A stretch of 64,000 nucleotides of DNA from Aurantiochytrium sp. KH105 (taxonomy: Eukaryota; Sar; Bigyra; Thraustochytrida; Thraustochytriidae): positions 48,008 through 112,007 of the forward strand of contig BGKB01000204.1 of NCBI GenBank assembly GCA_003116975.1, given 5' to 3'. Below, piece by piece: positions 9,101-18,890 of this stretch (position 1 is the first letter of the stretch; each line of letters starts with the position of its first letter). The position numbers and the translations under genes are program-made. Below the pieces are notes generated by a model that worked only from the letters and a program-made list of their open reading frames with translations, did not search any database and was not told the origin of the DNA.

Positions 9101-11455
9101 CGCATCGTCCTCCATGAAAAAGGAGCTGCGTGTGGGAATGTATCGTTCGCACAGACCACGCGTGACACGACGCAAGAGCTTGCCGCCGAGCTTGCGCACG
9201 CCCGCATCCTCGTGCTCAAGCGCAAGGTCGATCGCACTGACAAGGTCCTTTTCGTACGGCAAAAGGTACGGACCAAGCACACGGGCCATGGCACCAAGGA
9301 TGGTGAGCGCCCACTGCAAGGTTCGTTCGGAAGCACCAGACGAGGTTGCGCGCGAGAGCATCGGTTCGAAGAGCCCATCAAGCACAACTTTCTGGATGGC
9401 CTTGTCGTCCTTGCCGGCCACAAAGCTTGCCGTGTAGGAACGGACCAGAGACTTGGACTCGCGGTTTGCGTCGAGGTACACTTTGTCGAGTGCCCATTCG
9501 TTGATGCGTTCGCCTGCACGAGCGCGCACGGCAGGACTCATCTGGGACATGAGCAGCCGGCTCGTAATGGCAATGCCGGAAAAGACTGCATTGTCGAGCT
9601 GGCCGGCCATGCCACCCTTGGCGCGCTTGACCTGGTTTCCAATAAAAAGGAGCAGGCGTTCGAGACAGGCCAGCGACCACTCGACCAAGATTGCGTTTCC
9701 GCGCCACATGGCGTCGCGCATCGGGGCCTCATCGTTCGTCTGTGCCTCCTTGTCTGGGTCGTCGATGCCAAAACTCACAGAGAGACCCTCCTTGATATCC
9801 TTGGAGTCGCCAGTCAGCGTCGGCGGCTTGGACGGGTACTCGAGCCCTTCGGCTTCGACGTCAATGATGGGAATCCAGCTCAGCACGACTTGATAAAACA
9901 TGCTCGTCGTCACTGTCTTGAAGACGTCATTTGAGTCAATACCTGGCAGGGTGAGCTCGAGGAATTCCGGAAGCGCTTCGGCGAGCACCGGGCGAACCTG
10001 CAAAAGCGGCTGCAAAAGTACTGTCAGCATTTTGATTGCAGCAGGGGCATGATGTGTCTGGTTAAGATTGTTTGGGTCAAGTGCCTCGGCAACAAGGGTA
10101 ATAAAGTGGTCCGCGACTGTGAGCGGCGCCACGTACGCGAGCTGACCAATGCTGACCTGAGCCAGGTGAACGACAGAACGAACCTTGGAGTACATGCCCA
10201 TGGATACAAGCGGAAGCATTGTCGCGACAAAGGCACGCTTGTCCTCGACGGAAAAGGGCTCGTCGCCGGCAGGGAGCTCACCGACGCGCTCGCGACCGAG
10301 GTAGCGCACGAAGGCCTCGCAAAGTGCTTCCGCAAAAGATGCAATGCCCGTCGTGTGCCGGTCAGCATTACTCGGGTGAAAGAGCGTCTGCGTAGCCGTG
10401 AGAAGCCTGCGGAGGTGCAAAAAGCCCGCCGAGAGATTCTTATCACTCTCCAGACAGCTCGCAAGCTCGTCGCGGCTGTTGGAGGTGAGCAGGACTTGTG
10501 CCTGGTCCACACCTCCAACATGCGTGCCGTAATAGTCCGTGGCAGAGCACTGGCCCATGAGACGGACGGCAATGCCTGCGCCGTAGGCAGATCCGGCTGT
10601 TTTCGTGCCAAAGGGAGAAAGGTAGAGGGGTCGCGAGGTGCGCACAGGCGGCGTGAAGCCACTGGGCGAAGGCAAGCGCAGAGAAAGCTGCACGCGCCGC
10701 ATCAGCTCGGCCACGAGGGCTGCATCACCATCGACGCAGGCGGTGGCCCCACCCCATTTGAATGCGCGACGAATGACACGAAGCCAGCCAGCATCCCAGT
10801 CAGCGCAGTGCTCGATCTTGGGCCATTCATTGAAAACCCAGCGCTGCACGTGAGGGGCATAGACGGCTCCTTGAACAGAAGGCAAAAAAAGCGTCAACAC
10901 AGTCTGGCCGATAAAGAGGTCTCGTGAGAGCGGGTCTACCATGTACGAAGAGGCCTTGTCGCAGACTTCTTCGACAATGTCTGCGCTGTAATAGAATCGT
11001 GCCGCGCGGCAAACATCCGCAAGCGCGCCTGCATGTCCGGCAAGAACTTTCGACGACCCGAGCTCGCCTTCTTGGGGCGAGCGCTCCTTCCAGTGCACGT
11101 TTTCGGCGAGATTGAGCAAGTCTTTCCACTCGAGCTTGGTCAGCTTGGGCGCAAGCCCTTTGCGGCGTTCTTTAAGGAATTGGTGAAGCGCTTTAAGCGT
11201 CTTGATCTGCTCGTTGAGCGTCTGACCCTCAAGCTTGAGAAGCTCGAGCAGCAAATCTACGATCGCTGCATGGTCGTCTAGCGAAAGATTACCCTTGAGT
11301 TCTAAAAAGGTGGTCAAGCCACGCGCCGCAACCAAGGCGAGCGTGGCATTCTTGTCCGCAACGGCCTCGCGCAGGTCTACGAGTGCCTTTTCCGCTGCCT
11401 CGGGCTTGGCGCTCAGGTTCCGCTCCGGGAGCGCGTCCACGAGCACGTGCTCCAT
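6170..11455 (-). CDS. PSME4: Proteasome activator PA200/Blm10 (PSME4)
   Basis: This HEAT-repeat protein caps the 20S proteasome and opens its gate in an ATP- and ubiquitin-independent way, in nucleus and cytosol. The 1761-residue product has the size of the family (about 1800-2100). It carries a hallmark central block, LPGIDSNDVFKT, followed by VLSWIPIID (about residues 500-550). It also has the conserved C-terminal region with AFPYTVPFPQAVVTLA and AFTTEEL, matching the DUF3437-type end of PA200. The frame runs to 11476 from a GTG, and I used the ATG at 11455 (MEHVLVDALPER). Family members normally end in a hydrophobic-Tyr-X tail (YYA) that docks into the proteasome. This frame ends in SHS, so the docking tail is absent unless an alternative last exon is used. 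Confidence 0.93.
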   Translation of the reverse strand: MEHVLVDALPERNLSAKPEAAEKALVDLREAVADKNATLALVAARGLTTFLELKGNLSLDDHAAIVDLLLELLKLEGQTLNEQIKTLKALHQFLKERRKGLAPKLTKLEWKDLLNLAENVHWKERSPQEGELGSSKVLAGHAGALADVCRAARFYYSADIVEEVCDKASSYMVDPLSRDLFIGQTVLTLFLPSVQGAVYAPHVQRWVFNEWPKIEHCADWDAGWLRVIRRAFKWGGATACVDGDAALVAELMRRVQLSLRLPSPSGFTPPVRTSRPLYLSPFGTKTAGSAYGAGIAVRLMGQCSATDYYGTHVGGVDQAQVLLTSNSRDELASCLESDKNLSAGFLHLRRLLTATQTLFHPSNADRHTTGIASFAEALCEAFVRYLGRERVGELPAGDEPFSVEDKRAFVATMLPLVSMGMYSKVRSVVHLAQVSIGQLAYVAPLTVADHFITLVAEALDPNNLNQTHHAPAAIKMLTVLLQPLLQVRPVLAEALPEFLELTLPGIDSNDVFKTVTTSMFYQVVLSWIPIIDVEAEGLEYPSKPPTLTGDSKDIKEGLSVSFGIDDPDKEAQTNDEAPMRDAMWRGNAILVEWSLACLERLLLFIGNQVKRAKGGMAGQLDNAVFSGIAITSRLLMSQMSPAVRARAGERINEWALDKVYLDANRESKSLVRSYTASFVAGKDDKAIQKVVLDGLFEPMLSRATSSGASERTLQWALTILGAMARVLGPYLLPYEKDLVSAIDLALEHEDAGVRKLGGKLLRRVTRGLCERYIPTRSSFFMEDDADKEAMTRAAVMWGQPQAWTDTCASVQWHEPSKKEIDMAKRLMEQYRTRAMDGYNKVMAENASSTALRKELEILFQVTRAASAMCEKRSERHEQLRTLGDMLVTLLKERETDTVSHRRVIKTIRMVISAYGASSRSKKNLQGRGMWFSYMRNMMNSLAFAEEVRASRSEDIPDRKDWVVPRFHQIDAVQTLYSLQKHQWAHEFARADKDDRREDALQEAFNALVKANEHDWDDTRKSAADAIKDIISRAPWFGKIQVPDLLDSLLEKKLHGRVLGAGDLLSWNKIVRWITTDWRLYDQCMRALILEASVSDLPEDKQRVAADGIRGLMVLILQAWTRIPVTDDTEPLRAKLLRDVTCEAPSGLSWRNEIAACVLAGTIARADDKAVDADVLAWLASRTTSDVLPLRSAASSTLVKLLQVIPASEQPKAVKKLNLGSAEFASMAETLAQNHSNATVSVDGNAKGIKQKSDWSAGVGELLRLARYPGSRFYPRTCMPSHAKNFNTSHMLMMRGLTDALGADACVSALLPHLESLLFEGKETAEHQSRVSAAAEIFAGLVNGGAGGHDGLLDMVLRAFDDTSLDTAEVWLDAFRLAPAEGVHLSVFAERLTAVLNAALDTSDSVKTTNMLRVVRALVYESEPSTELSDTCAQLAPRLAESAGHSYETVRRELGRTMAALIDVCMRRELECTSWADKMLAGVFDAVVGTPREKEASATTRSYETSMHLTASIVMCGGPAVDRYLVKCVPVVLEAQGHPNVDVGNKAKSAAGCMASVSFVSSTTALELVRAISEFSLPVELWHARAAVVQLLGALFSLNMFSLGYAMGAIHTRKEIEKLLRDPQVEVQTVASVMLMQVLSAYKAESASLEVTRDRYIKLANTKVKRDQYKTDEGREKLKKRMTGVLGLAAVVNAFPYTVPFPQAVVTLARRVNDPAGVGNEAKKAVANFKRTHADTWEKTKQAFTTEELEDLQDSSASTSHS

Positions 11456-12511
11456 TGTGATGGACGATGGATGCACTCTCCTCGATCAAAAATGGGATTT
11501 GGAGTTGTCTGTCTATCACTGCTGCGACAAGCTCGACGAGAACAGGAACGAAGCTTCCTTCTCTCGACGGCGTGCTGCAACCTTCGCTAGACTTCCTCCG
11601 CTCTTCTCACTTTAACAAGCAAGAAAGAAGGCACGTACGTACACACGCAAGCACGCGCACAGACAAGATTTCTTGACCCGGGCCGGGAAGCTTCGCTGTA
11701 CGTAGTGCAATCGCTGTCGAAAAGGCAGCGAGAGTGACGACTGACAAGTCCAGCCCCGCCTGCTGCCAGCGAGTTCCTCGGGTTCCTGCTCGCTCGAGTC
11801 GAGATCCCGGCGAGTTCGCGTCAAGCCTGTTTGCTTGCTTGCTTGCTTTCTCCTGGCGCCGTTTGTTTCCTGTGAACTCGAATCCGAATCTCGCTCGTTC
11901 GACCCGAGAGCGTCCCTCCCCGCGACCTGCCGCGACGCAAGCAAGCAAGCAAAGCCCGTCCCAGAGACCGCTGTCGCGCGCGGCGCCTCGCGGACGGCGT
12001 CGTCTCCCAGCGAGTTCCGAGCGTCTGCCGAAGCGGTTTGGGTTTGAATTTGCTTTTGCTCGCTGCTCTGCTCTGCTCTCTCTGCTCTCTCTGCTCGCGC
12101 TTTGCCAAAGGGAAGGGAAGGGAAGGGAAGAAGCTTCGCAATTGAAATGGGTTGCGCGGTTAGGTTTGGCTAGGGCGGGGTCTCGGAAACCGCCGAAACG
12201 GAGAACGATGTAACCGAGGACCTCTTTCAAATAACCTGAAAGAAGGAAGGACTCGACGACCCGACTGCAACAGCAAACTTAAAGGAAAGATGAAGCTGGC
12301 GGGGAGAAATGAAATGGAAAAAGCGAAGGGCGACACGAGAATAACGAATGAATGACTTTCCTACTTCTTTTTGCTAATTTTCTCTGCACGTTAGCTTGCG
12401 TTGCAAAGGCGATCCTTTGCCCTCCCATTGCAGCGAAGATAAGTTTAACGTTCGCGATGATGTCCAAAGTTGCCCGGGTCAGAACTTTCTTCTTACATAG
12501 TGTAACCTCAA
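11456..12511. other. Intergenic region with short repeats
   Basis: This region spans the PA200 5' side and the 3' side of the ROCO gene, both on the minus strand. I see GCTTGC repeats near 11829-11845 and 11938-11950, a CTCTG/CTCTCTG run at about 12062-12095 and four GGAAG units at 12111-12130. The open frames here are compositional and show no domain. Confidence 0.5.
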
Positions 12512-15500
12512 TCATGATCTGTACGCAAGAGAACCAGCAGGATACCACTTCAAAAGCTCTTTCCGGGGTACTGACTCATCGTAAGGAAAGATCTCGGTCA
12601 GGATTCTCTCCACCAAATAGTCCAGATTTTCCTGAATTTTCTGTGTGCTGGATAGGTCGACCCAAATTCTGCCAACAAGATCTGGCGCACCTTGCTCGCT
12701 AATGGTCTCCGTCTCCGTCATGTGGGCTCGAATGATCGTGTCCTCCATCGAGCCAGTGTCTTTTCGATGAATTGCATAATTGTACTCGAGCTTGCAATAG
12801 TTTCTCCTGGCAGTGACTTGGAGCTTGTCCATGAAATTTGGAGTAAGACAGAACATAACGACATGGGAATCGTCAATTCCTGATGCCATCCAATCTACCA
12901 TGTTCTTCCTTTTCAGGTCCCTTCCATCAAACCAGGTACGAATACCTTCTCTTTCAAGGCACGCTGACAGGTCCCCAACGCAAGCATGATTGATCTCTTC
13001 ATGTTCGCCGGAAAAGTTGTTCCAGCTGTGTGACAAGAATACGTCTCGATCGGTTCGCATGCGAGTTTCAAATATGGCCACAGCTTTGGTCATTTCCCTC
13101 GCCTCGTCCAAGCCAATGCCTTCGTTCCAAATAAGCTTCACGAACTTTTTCAGTGTCTGCCACAGCTGCACGTCATGCTCGTGCAGCCCAAAAGCGGAAG
13201 GAGAAGCGGACTCATGTACAGCGGCTCTGGAGACATCGCGAACTCTTAGCATGCTGAGCAGGTATCTGACGGCTTCTGTGAGCATATCCCGAGGCGTGAC
13301 ATCTGTACGAGCCAGCAACGTCTTTAACGCTCTCCGAACTCGATACTTGAAAGACCACAGAGCTTCCCCTCCTTGGTGCTCCGTAGGCTCCGCAAGGGTA
13401 AGCAAAGACGAAACGGGTGCGATGCGCGTTCGTGCTACCTTCTGGACAATTTCTGAACATCCTGCGTCGATATGGCGCTGTGGTACTTCACCATATGGGC
13501 TGCTAATAATGTTGACACTGCTCAAAATCACTTCCGATTCCCGTGTGGTTTTATTCACCTGACGATGGGCAACAGACTCCAAGAGCTCACGCAGTATTCC
13601 ATACTTGCCTCCCGATGAAAGAAAGAGTTGCGTGCCCCAAGAATGCAGCTTTTGCTCTTGAAGGTACACGTCGACATGACGCAACACGACACTAAAGCTA
13701 TCAAACAATGCAAAGCGATGCGATTTATCTGATGATGAAGACCATGCTTTAATCTCGAGGCGTCCAGAACCTTGCAGGTCATATCCCTGTGCGAAGGCAA
13801 AGTACGATACGATCTCACCCTCATCCTGATTGACATCTTTGACTGTGGTGGTTCCAGTGAACCTGAACTCATCGAGAACTGAGAGGTTCTTGATCACGCG
13901 ATAGCAACGCGACGCCAGGCGTAAAAAGAGGCTCCTTGGCAGCACGAGATCGAACTCACAATGCCAATGAAGGATTGCCGAGTCTGGGCAGGGTGTGCTC
14001 GCCAAAGTCCGAGACATCTTCCGAGTATACTCGTCTTTATACACGCGAGGAAAGTTTGATTGGAACAAAAGCGGAACCATGTATTCTGTCCCAAGGTCTA
14101 GCCCGCTTGTTCGTGATGGTAATGTGAATAACAAATCGTGCTCCATGAAGAATTCCAAATACGTTTGCTTGTCGTCCCCCAAATCGCTCCACGTTTCAAG
14201 ACATTCGCTTGTCATATTTGGCCCAGTGCGCGTTCTGCAAGGGCTGATCGGAATCTGATCGAGAAGTGCATCTGTCAGCACACATTCCTGCTCAAGACGC
14301 TTTTGACCTACTTCCAACTTCTTGGCCCTTAAGTTGGCGAAGTTCGTCGGCACATTTGAGTTCCCGATCTTGTAAATTACGCCTCTTTCTCCTGTTTCCG
14401 GGTTTAAGAACAGATCGTGACGAAAGACAGAGCGCACAACGTCGACGAGCCACACGGGGTCGGTAAAAACCAAGTGAGCGAGGTTTGGATTCTGGCTGCA
14501 CCACACCACCTGCCCGAGGTCATTGAGCAGTTGCAACGCCCGTTCAAAATCCTCGTTGCCATCGAGGGAAAGGTACCCCAACGCCTTCATTTGACGTCGT
14601 ACATTTGAAACGTTACGCACGGTGACGCGCATGTCGCGCACCTTCGGCTCACGGGGCAGCACATGGTCAAAGAGCATATTGCGAAGCGCGACATACGGTT
14701 TGGGCAGGCGCAATGCGATACGATACTTCGGGTCGCAGGTAAACGTATGAAGCATATTGTAGAGATCTTCAACGCCATCAGGGGTCTCGTTACTCAGGAT
14801 GAATGATTTCTTCAGAGGTGCGAAGGTCATTTCGCAAAGCGCTCGAAGTCCGCGTCGAAGCACGGCTACTCTATCCATAATTTTTCGAAGCCGGTCCTCT
14901 GAACTTGGACCGGCGAAAGACTTGGATACTAGATCAGATTTAGTCCCAACAATGACCAAATGCACTCGAGATGTTTGGACAGCCAGAGCGCGAAGCCAGC
15001 GCCCCGCAGTATTCTCGAAGTATTCGTCAGAATCCCTGTATGCGTTGAGGTCCATTACGAGCACGACGAGGCTTCGACTTGAAATAAAGAGAGAGTGGGT
15101 CATGTAATACTCTTGCTGTCCACCAAAATCCCAAAGCGATACCTCCCCGGGAATCGTCCCATGGCCGCCGGTATCGAACTTTAGCTTCCGGATGTCCACG
15201 CTAATCGTCGCGCGATCAGGGCCTTTCATCGTCAAGTCTGAAGTCATACCTTTCGAAGCAAGACAATTTGCTAAACTTGTCTTGCCGGAGCCCTGTGGAC
15301 CCACGAGAAGGACCCTGAGTTGCGCAAGCGAGCTCGTACCATTTGCTAGATCATTGAAATACTTGCGTACGACAGCAAGACCAGAATACAATATTTCCTC
15401 GGGTATATCCACCACAGCTTCCGTTCTACGTCTTTGGCATTCCTGAGCGTAGCTTTGTGCTATCGAGTAGAGTTTATCATTGCAGGCGACGCGCTTACAA

Positions 15501-16720
15501 TCAGGTCTGAGAATAGCGAGTGCAACAGACCCTTCCTTGGTGTTTCCGCTGAAATCGAGGCGTTCGAATGAAGAGTTTTTCACTAACGCATTCGCCAGGG
15601 CTCTGCTCCCTTCAGCGCCAATCGAATTCTCTCCAAGATCCAGCGACTTCAAGGCTCTTGCGTCGGCGATCGCTTTCGCCAGGCAAACGGCCCCCTTTGA
15701 GCGAATCTTGTTATCGTGTAAGCTCAAAATTTGAAGTGATTCATTGTATGTAAGAGCGTCCGCCAGCGCTGCAGAACCTTTGTCATCAATACCATTAGAC
15801 CGAAGATCGAGCTCGAGAAGAAATTGATTCACCTTTAGCGCCTCCCCAAGTGACTTCAAGGCGCCGTTGCCGTTGTCAGTGCCGATGCCAGTGCGTCCAA
15901 GACGAAGTGTGTGCAGCGATCCGTTCCATTTCAGCGCGGCTGCCAATGCTATCACCCCCTCATCACCAAGTGCATTCCCACAAAGAGAGAGCAGCTGCAG
16001 CGAATTATTCCTCGCGAGGGTCAACCCAGAACCGGATCGGGCCCACGATGTAAGAAGATATTGTGTTGACCTTTTCGTAGCGAGCGCGAGCGCAAATGCC
16101 TTTGCACCGACATTCGAAATGCCACAGTGATCAAGAAAGAGCTCTTTTAGCGAATCTTTCATATATATCACGTGGGCAAATGATTTTGCTCCCTCGTCCT
16201 TGATCCAGGTATGGCAAAGGCAAAGCGTATGCAATGAGTCATTGGCCATGGAAAACTCCGCAAGTGCTTTGGCGCCATCCCGAGAAACCCAATTGGGCCG
16301 CACATCAAACTCAAATTTGTCCTGTAATGAAGAATCTGGGTTGCTCAAGTCGATACTTTCCAGCGATCGATTCTGCATGAGAGCCTGCACAAGATCCTTG
16401 GTGCCTGTGTCGCTAATCCCAGTGGCTTTGAAACAGAGTCTTTTCAGTGTCTGGTTTTCCTTAAGCGCATCTGTCAGCCACATAACTCCATTGTCTCCAA
16501 TAAATGTAAATGCTGCGTCGATTTCCTCCGTTACGTCATCTTCGATCAAATCACGAATCTCCTCTACTTCATCACTTTCGAATATTTCGTGCTCAATTTC
16601 GTGCTCAATTTCGCGCGCACGTTTTTCATGCGTTGTCACAGGCGACGGCGCGCCACCGCTCGACAGATCCGCGAGCGACGCTGCTTGGTCAGCAACAAAG
16701 GAATCGGAAGCAAGCGGCAT
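12512..16720 (-). CDS. LRR-Roc-COR-TIR protein (ROCO family)
   Basis: This is a 1402-residue signalling protein. About residues 60-430 hold RanGAP/NLR-type leucine-rich repeats of 28 residues (units such as LDLRSNGIDDKGSAALADAL). A Roc GTPase domain follows, with P-loop GPQGSGKT near 471, switch DFGGQQEY near 528 and base-recognition TKSD near 590. Next come a COR region (about 650-1100) and a TIR domain at about 1225-1365, starting DVFLSHSW. The TIR keeps a Glu in NYCKLEYNYA (about residue 1312), at the place of the catalytic Glu of NAD-cleaving TIRs. Family knowledge says Roc-COR modules are dimerising GTPase switches, and TIRs either scaffold or cleave NAD. The role in stress or self/non-self sensing is inference. 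Start is the ATG at 16720 because the longer frame begins with TTG. Confidence 0.9.
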   Translation of the reverse strand: MPLASDSFVADQAASLADLSSGGAPSPVTTHEKRAREIEHEIEHEIFESDEVEEIRDLIEDDVTEEIDAAFTFIGDNGVMWLTDALKENQTLKRLCFKATGISDTGTKDLVQALMQNRSLESIDLSNPDSSLQDKFEFDVRPNWVSRDGAKALAEFSMANDSLHTLCLCHTWIKDEGAKSFAHVIYMKDSLKELFLDHCGISNVGAKAFALALATKRSTQYLLTSWARSGSGLTLARNNSLQLLSLCGNALGDEGVIALAAALKWNGSLHTLRLGRTGIGTDNGNGALKSLGEALKVNQFLLELDLRSNGIDDKGSAALADALTYNESLQILSLHDNKIRSKGAVCLAKAIADARALKSLDLGENSIGAEGSRALANALVKNSSFERLDFSGNTKEGSVALAILRPDCKRVACNDKLYSIAQSYAQECQRRRTEAVVDIPEEILYSGLAVVRKYFNDLANGTSSLAQLRVLLVGPQGSGKTSLANCLASKGMTSDLTMKGPDRATISVDIRKLKFDTGGHGTIPGEVSLWDFGGQQEYYMTHSLFISSRSLVVLVMDLNAYRDSDEYFENTAGRWLRALAVQTSRVHLVIVGTKSDLVSKSFAGPSSEDRLRKIMDRVAVLRRGLRALCEMTFAPLKKSFILSNETPDGVEDLYNMLHTFTCDPKYRIALRLPKPYVALRNMLFDHVLPREPKVRDMRVTVRNVSNVRRQMKALGYLSLDGNEDFERALQLLNDLGQVVWCSQNPNLAHLVFTDPVWLVDVVRSVFRHDLFLNPETGERGVIYKIGNSNVPTNFANLRAKKLEVGQKRLEQECVLTDALLDQIPISPCRTRTGPNMTSECLETWSDLGDDKQTYLEFFMEHDLLFTLPSRTSGLDLGTEYMVPLLFQSNFPRVYKDEYTRKMSRTLASTPCPDSAILHWHCEFDLVLPRSLFLRLASRCYRVIKNLSVLDEFRFTGTTTVKDVNQDEGEIVSYFAFAQGYDLQGSGRLEIKAWSSSSDKSHRFALFDSFSVVLRHVDVYLQEQKLHSWGTQLFLSSGGKYGILRELLESVAHRQVNKTTRESEVILSSVNIISSPYGEVPQRHIDAGCSEIVQKVARTRIAPVSSLLTLAEPTEHQGGEALWSFKYRVRRALKTLLARTDVTPRDMLTEAVRYLLSMLRVRDVSRAAVHESASPSAFGLHEHDVQLWQTLKKFVKLIWNEGIGLDEAREMTKAVAIFETRMRTDRDVFLSHSWNNFSGEHEEINHACVGDLSACLEREGIRTWFDGRDLKRKNMVDWMASGIDDSHVVMFCLTPNFMDKLQVTARRNYCKLEYNYAIHRKDTGSMEDTIIRAHMTETETISEQGAPDLVGRIWVDLSSTQKIQENLDYLVERILTEIFPYDESVPRKELLKWYPAGSLAYRS

Positions 16721-17274
16721 CTTCGTCCAGACTGGCGTCGTCGTTCTCGTCCAACGTCCTCGTTGCTTCGCTCGGGTTCTTATTGCGCTCTCAACCTTCA
16801 ACTCCGTGGGCCGGACCGGCGCAAAAAGTTGAGCCTTCGTGTAGAGCCTACGCGGTGTCTAGCTATAGCCGCCCGGGCGAACGCTGCACGCGCGGTCGCT
16901 CCGCGGGTCGCAGTCGTTCGTCGCTTCGTTCGATCTTTGCCATCGTAGCCCCAATACCACCAATTATTTGTTCTTAGTAAAGTCCAGTATGAGGTTGTTT
17001 CTCTTGTAAACATTCTTGTTTCCGAGCACCTGCGAGAGATGGTGCGTGGAAAACGCGCAGCGCGACATTTTGCGTTGTCCACACGAAGCTCTCGAGCGCC
17101 AGAACGAGATCATCGATCTCCGCCGGCGAGGGCTACGTGGACGCGGACGTAGAAAGCCGTCGTCGCGGGCCGGCCGAGGCGTCTCGAGGACGGGCCCCGA
17201 GCTCTTGCGGAGAGAAAGACAAAGGTGCTCTGAGGACCGCCTGTGCGAGGGGACGAGTGAAAAGAGAAGAGAAG
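16721..17274. other. Divergent promoter region, ROCO and HtrA
   Basis: About 550 bp lie between the two start codons, including 5' UTRs. I see no clear operator or repeat. Open frames extend into it from both genes but without an ATG in good context. Confidence 0.5.
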
Positions 17275-18591
17275 ATGTCTTCCGTCATGGCGCGGCGGTT
17301 CGCGCGCCGAAGCCTCGCGAGCGTGGCGAAGAGGGCACCGCAGATGCCCAAGGCAGGGGCCGTGGGCTGCTGCCGCCAGGGAACGCAGCGCATGATGAGC
17401 TCCCTGCCGCCCCAGCCAGCGGGCAAACGGTCCGGCGAACAGAGTTTCTCGTCGTCATCTTTTGCCAGGGGCGCAGCGTTTGCTCTCGGCGGCGTCCTTC
17501 TCTTCGGCCTCGCTGCAGGATCCTACAACACGGAGGAGAAGCGCACAGAGACGCGCAACGAGGTCCGCTGCGAGCAGCGCAACAGCATGCTTGCAGGCTA
17601 CGATGTAGCACAGCCGGGATCGACGGAAAAGGCCTCGCCGGCAAACTTTGGACCGCATTTCATCGCCGATGCTGCAGAAAAGGCCATCCCTGCACTCGTC
17701 AACATTAGTTCCATCCAGAATGGTCCGTGGGGCCAGATGGTCCAGTCCGCTGGTTCTGGCTTTGTCATTCGTTCGGATGGTCTCATCGCCACCAACGCTC
17801 ACGTTGTCAAAGGCGCATCCAGCCTTACCGTAACGCTCAACGACGGCCGCCAGTACCAGGGACGTGTCTACGCTACGGATCAAACGTCGGACCTTGCGCT
17901 GGTAATCGTCACTGACATTCTTGAGGAACCTTTGCCCATTATGCACATTGGCGACTCGGGCCTCTTGCGCCCCGGAGAATTTGTGGTGGCCCTCGGTTCG
18001 CCGCTCAACCTCGGCAACTCCGTCACGGCAGGGATTGTTAGCTCGACGGCACGTGCCGCATCCGAGATTGGTATTATGCAGGCGCGCACGGACTACATTC
18101 AAACCGACGCTGCCATCAACCAGGGTAACTCTGGCGGCCCTCTCATCAACCTTGACGGTCAGGTGGTCGGCATCAATACCATGAAGGTCGCTGGCGGCGA
18201 CGGCATTGGTTTTGCTATTCCCATCAACACGGCATGGGTTGTTCTTTCTCAGCTTCGCGACACCGGCAAGGTCATTCGACCGTACCTTGGCTTGCGCATG
18301 GCTGCTCTCAACCGAAACCTCGCCCGCTTCGAGCGACGCGTCTCCAAGCGTTTTCCGGATGTTGAGTCGGGCTTGCTCGTCGTCAAAGTTGCACCCAACT
18401 CGCCTGCGTCTCGCGCTGGGCTCAAGCCGGGTGATGTCATTGTAGAATTCGACGGTAAAAAGGTCAAGTCTGTAGCAGAGATGACCACGCGCATGGCCTA
18501 CGAAGTTGGCAAGACCTTCGATCTTGCCGTTGTGCGGGAAGGTGGACAGAAGATTTCCATGTCTGTCACCACCGAGGCTCTCAATCTCTAA
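17275..18591 (+). CDS. HtrA/DegP-type serine protease, probably mitochondrial
   Basis: This is a trypsin-fold protein quality-control protease with one PDZ domain, like animal HTRA2. The catalytic triad is visible as His176 (ATNAHVV), Asp206 (TSDLAL) and Ser286 (GNSGGPL). The PDZ domain follows at about 330-430 (SGLLVVKVAPNSPASRAG). The 438-residue form starting MSSVMARRFARR has an Arg/Ser/Ala-rich, acid-free leader, a hydrophobic segment at about 60-82 (FARGAAFALGGVLLFGLAAG), and then the protease. That fits an inner-membrane-anchored, intermembrane-space enzyme. The frame is open to 17137 upstream, but that extension is acidic and unlike a presequence, so I chose 17275. Confidence 0.93.
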   Translation: MSSVMARRFARRSLASVAKRAPQMPKAGAVGCCRQGTQRMMSSLPPQPAGKRSGEQSFSSSSFARGAAFALGGVLLFGLAAGSYNTEEKRTETRNEVRCEQRNSMLAGYDVAQPGSTEKASPANFGPHFIADAAEKAIPALVNISSIQNGPWGQMVQSAGSGFVIRSDGLIATNAHVVKGASSLTVTLNDGRQYQGRVYATDQTSDLALVIVTDILEEPLPIMHIGDSGLLRPGEFVVALGSPLNLGNSVTAGIVSSTARAASEIGIMQARTDYIQTDAAINQGNSGGPLINLDGQVVGINTMKVAGGDGIGFAIPINTAWVVLSQLRDTGKVIRPYLGLRMAALNRNLARFERRVSKRFPDVESGLLVVKVAPNSPASRAGLKPGDVIVEFDGKKVKSVAEMTTRMAYEVGKTFDLAVVREGGQKISMSVTTEALNL

Positions 18592-18890
18592 TTGTTTACC
18601 ATACCAACAAGAGCAATGATGCCGACCACAAAACGAATGGCGCACGGTACTGTTTGGAGCAGGTTGCACTACAGAAAAGTAGGAAATTGTGCAAAAGCAA
18701 ATACAAGAGAAAGAATTCTTTGTTCACATCAGTAAAACAACGCTCGTTCCTTTTCTTGACAAAAGACTTGGGATACTGCACCTGCCAAGTCTCATAATCC
18801 TCTTTTCAAGGGTAAAGGGTGTTCGAAGAATGGAAAAGTGAGAGAGAAAAGCGACTCAGGAAAGAAAGGTAATGGGTCAATAGTAACACA

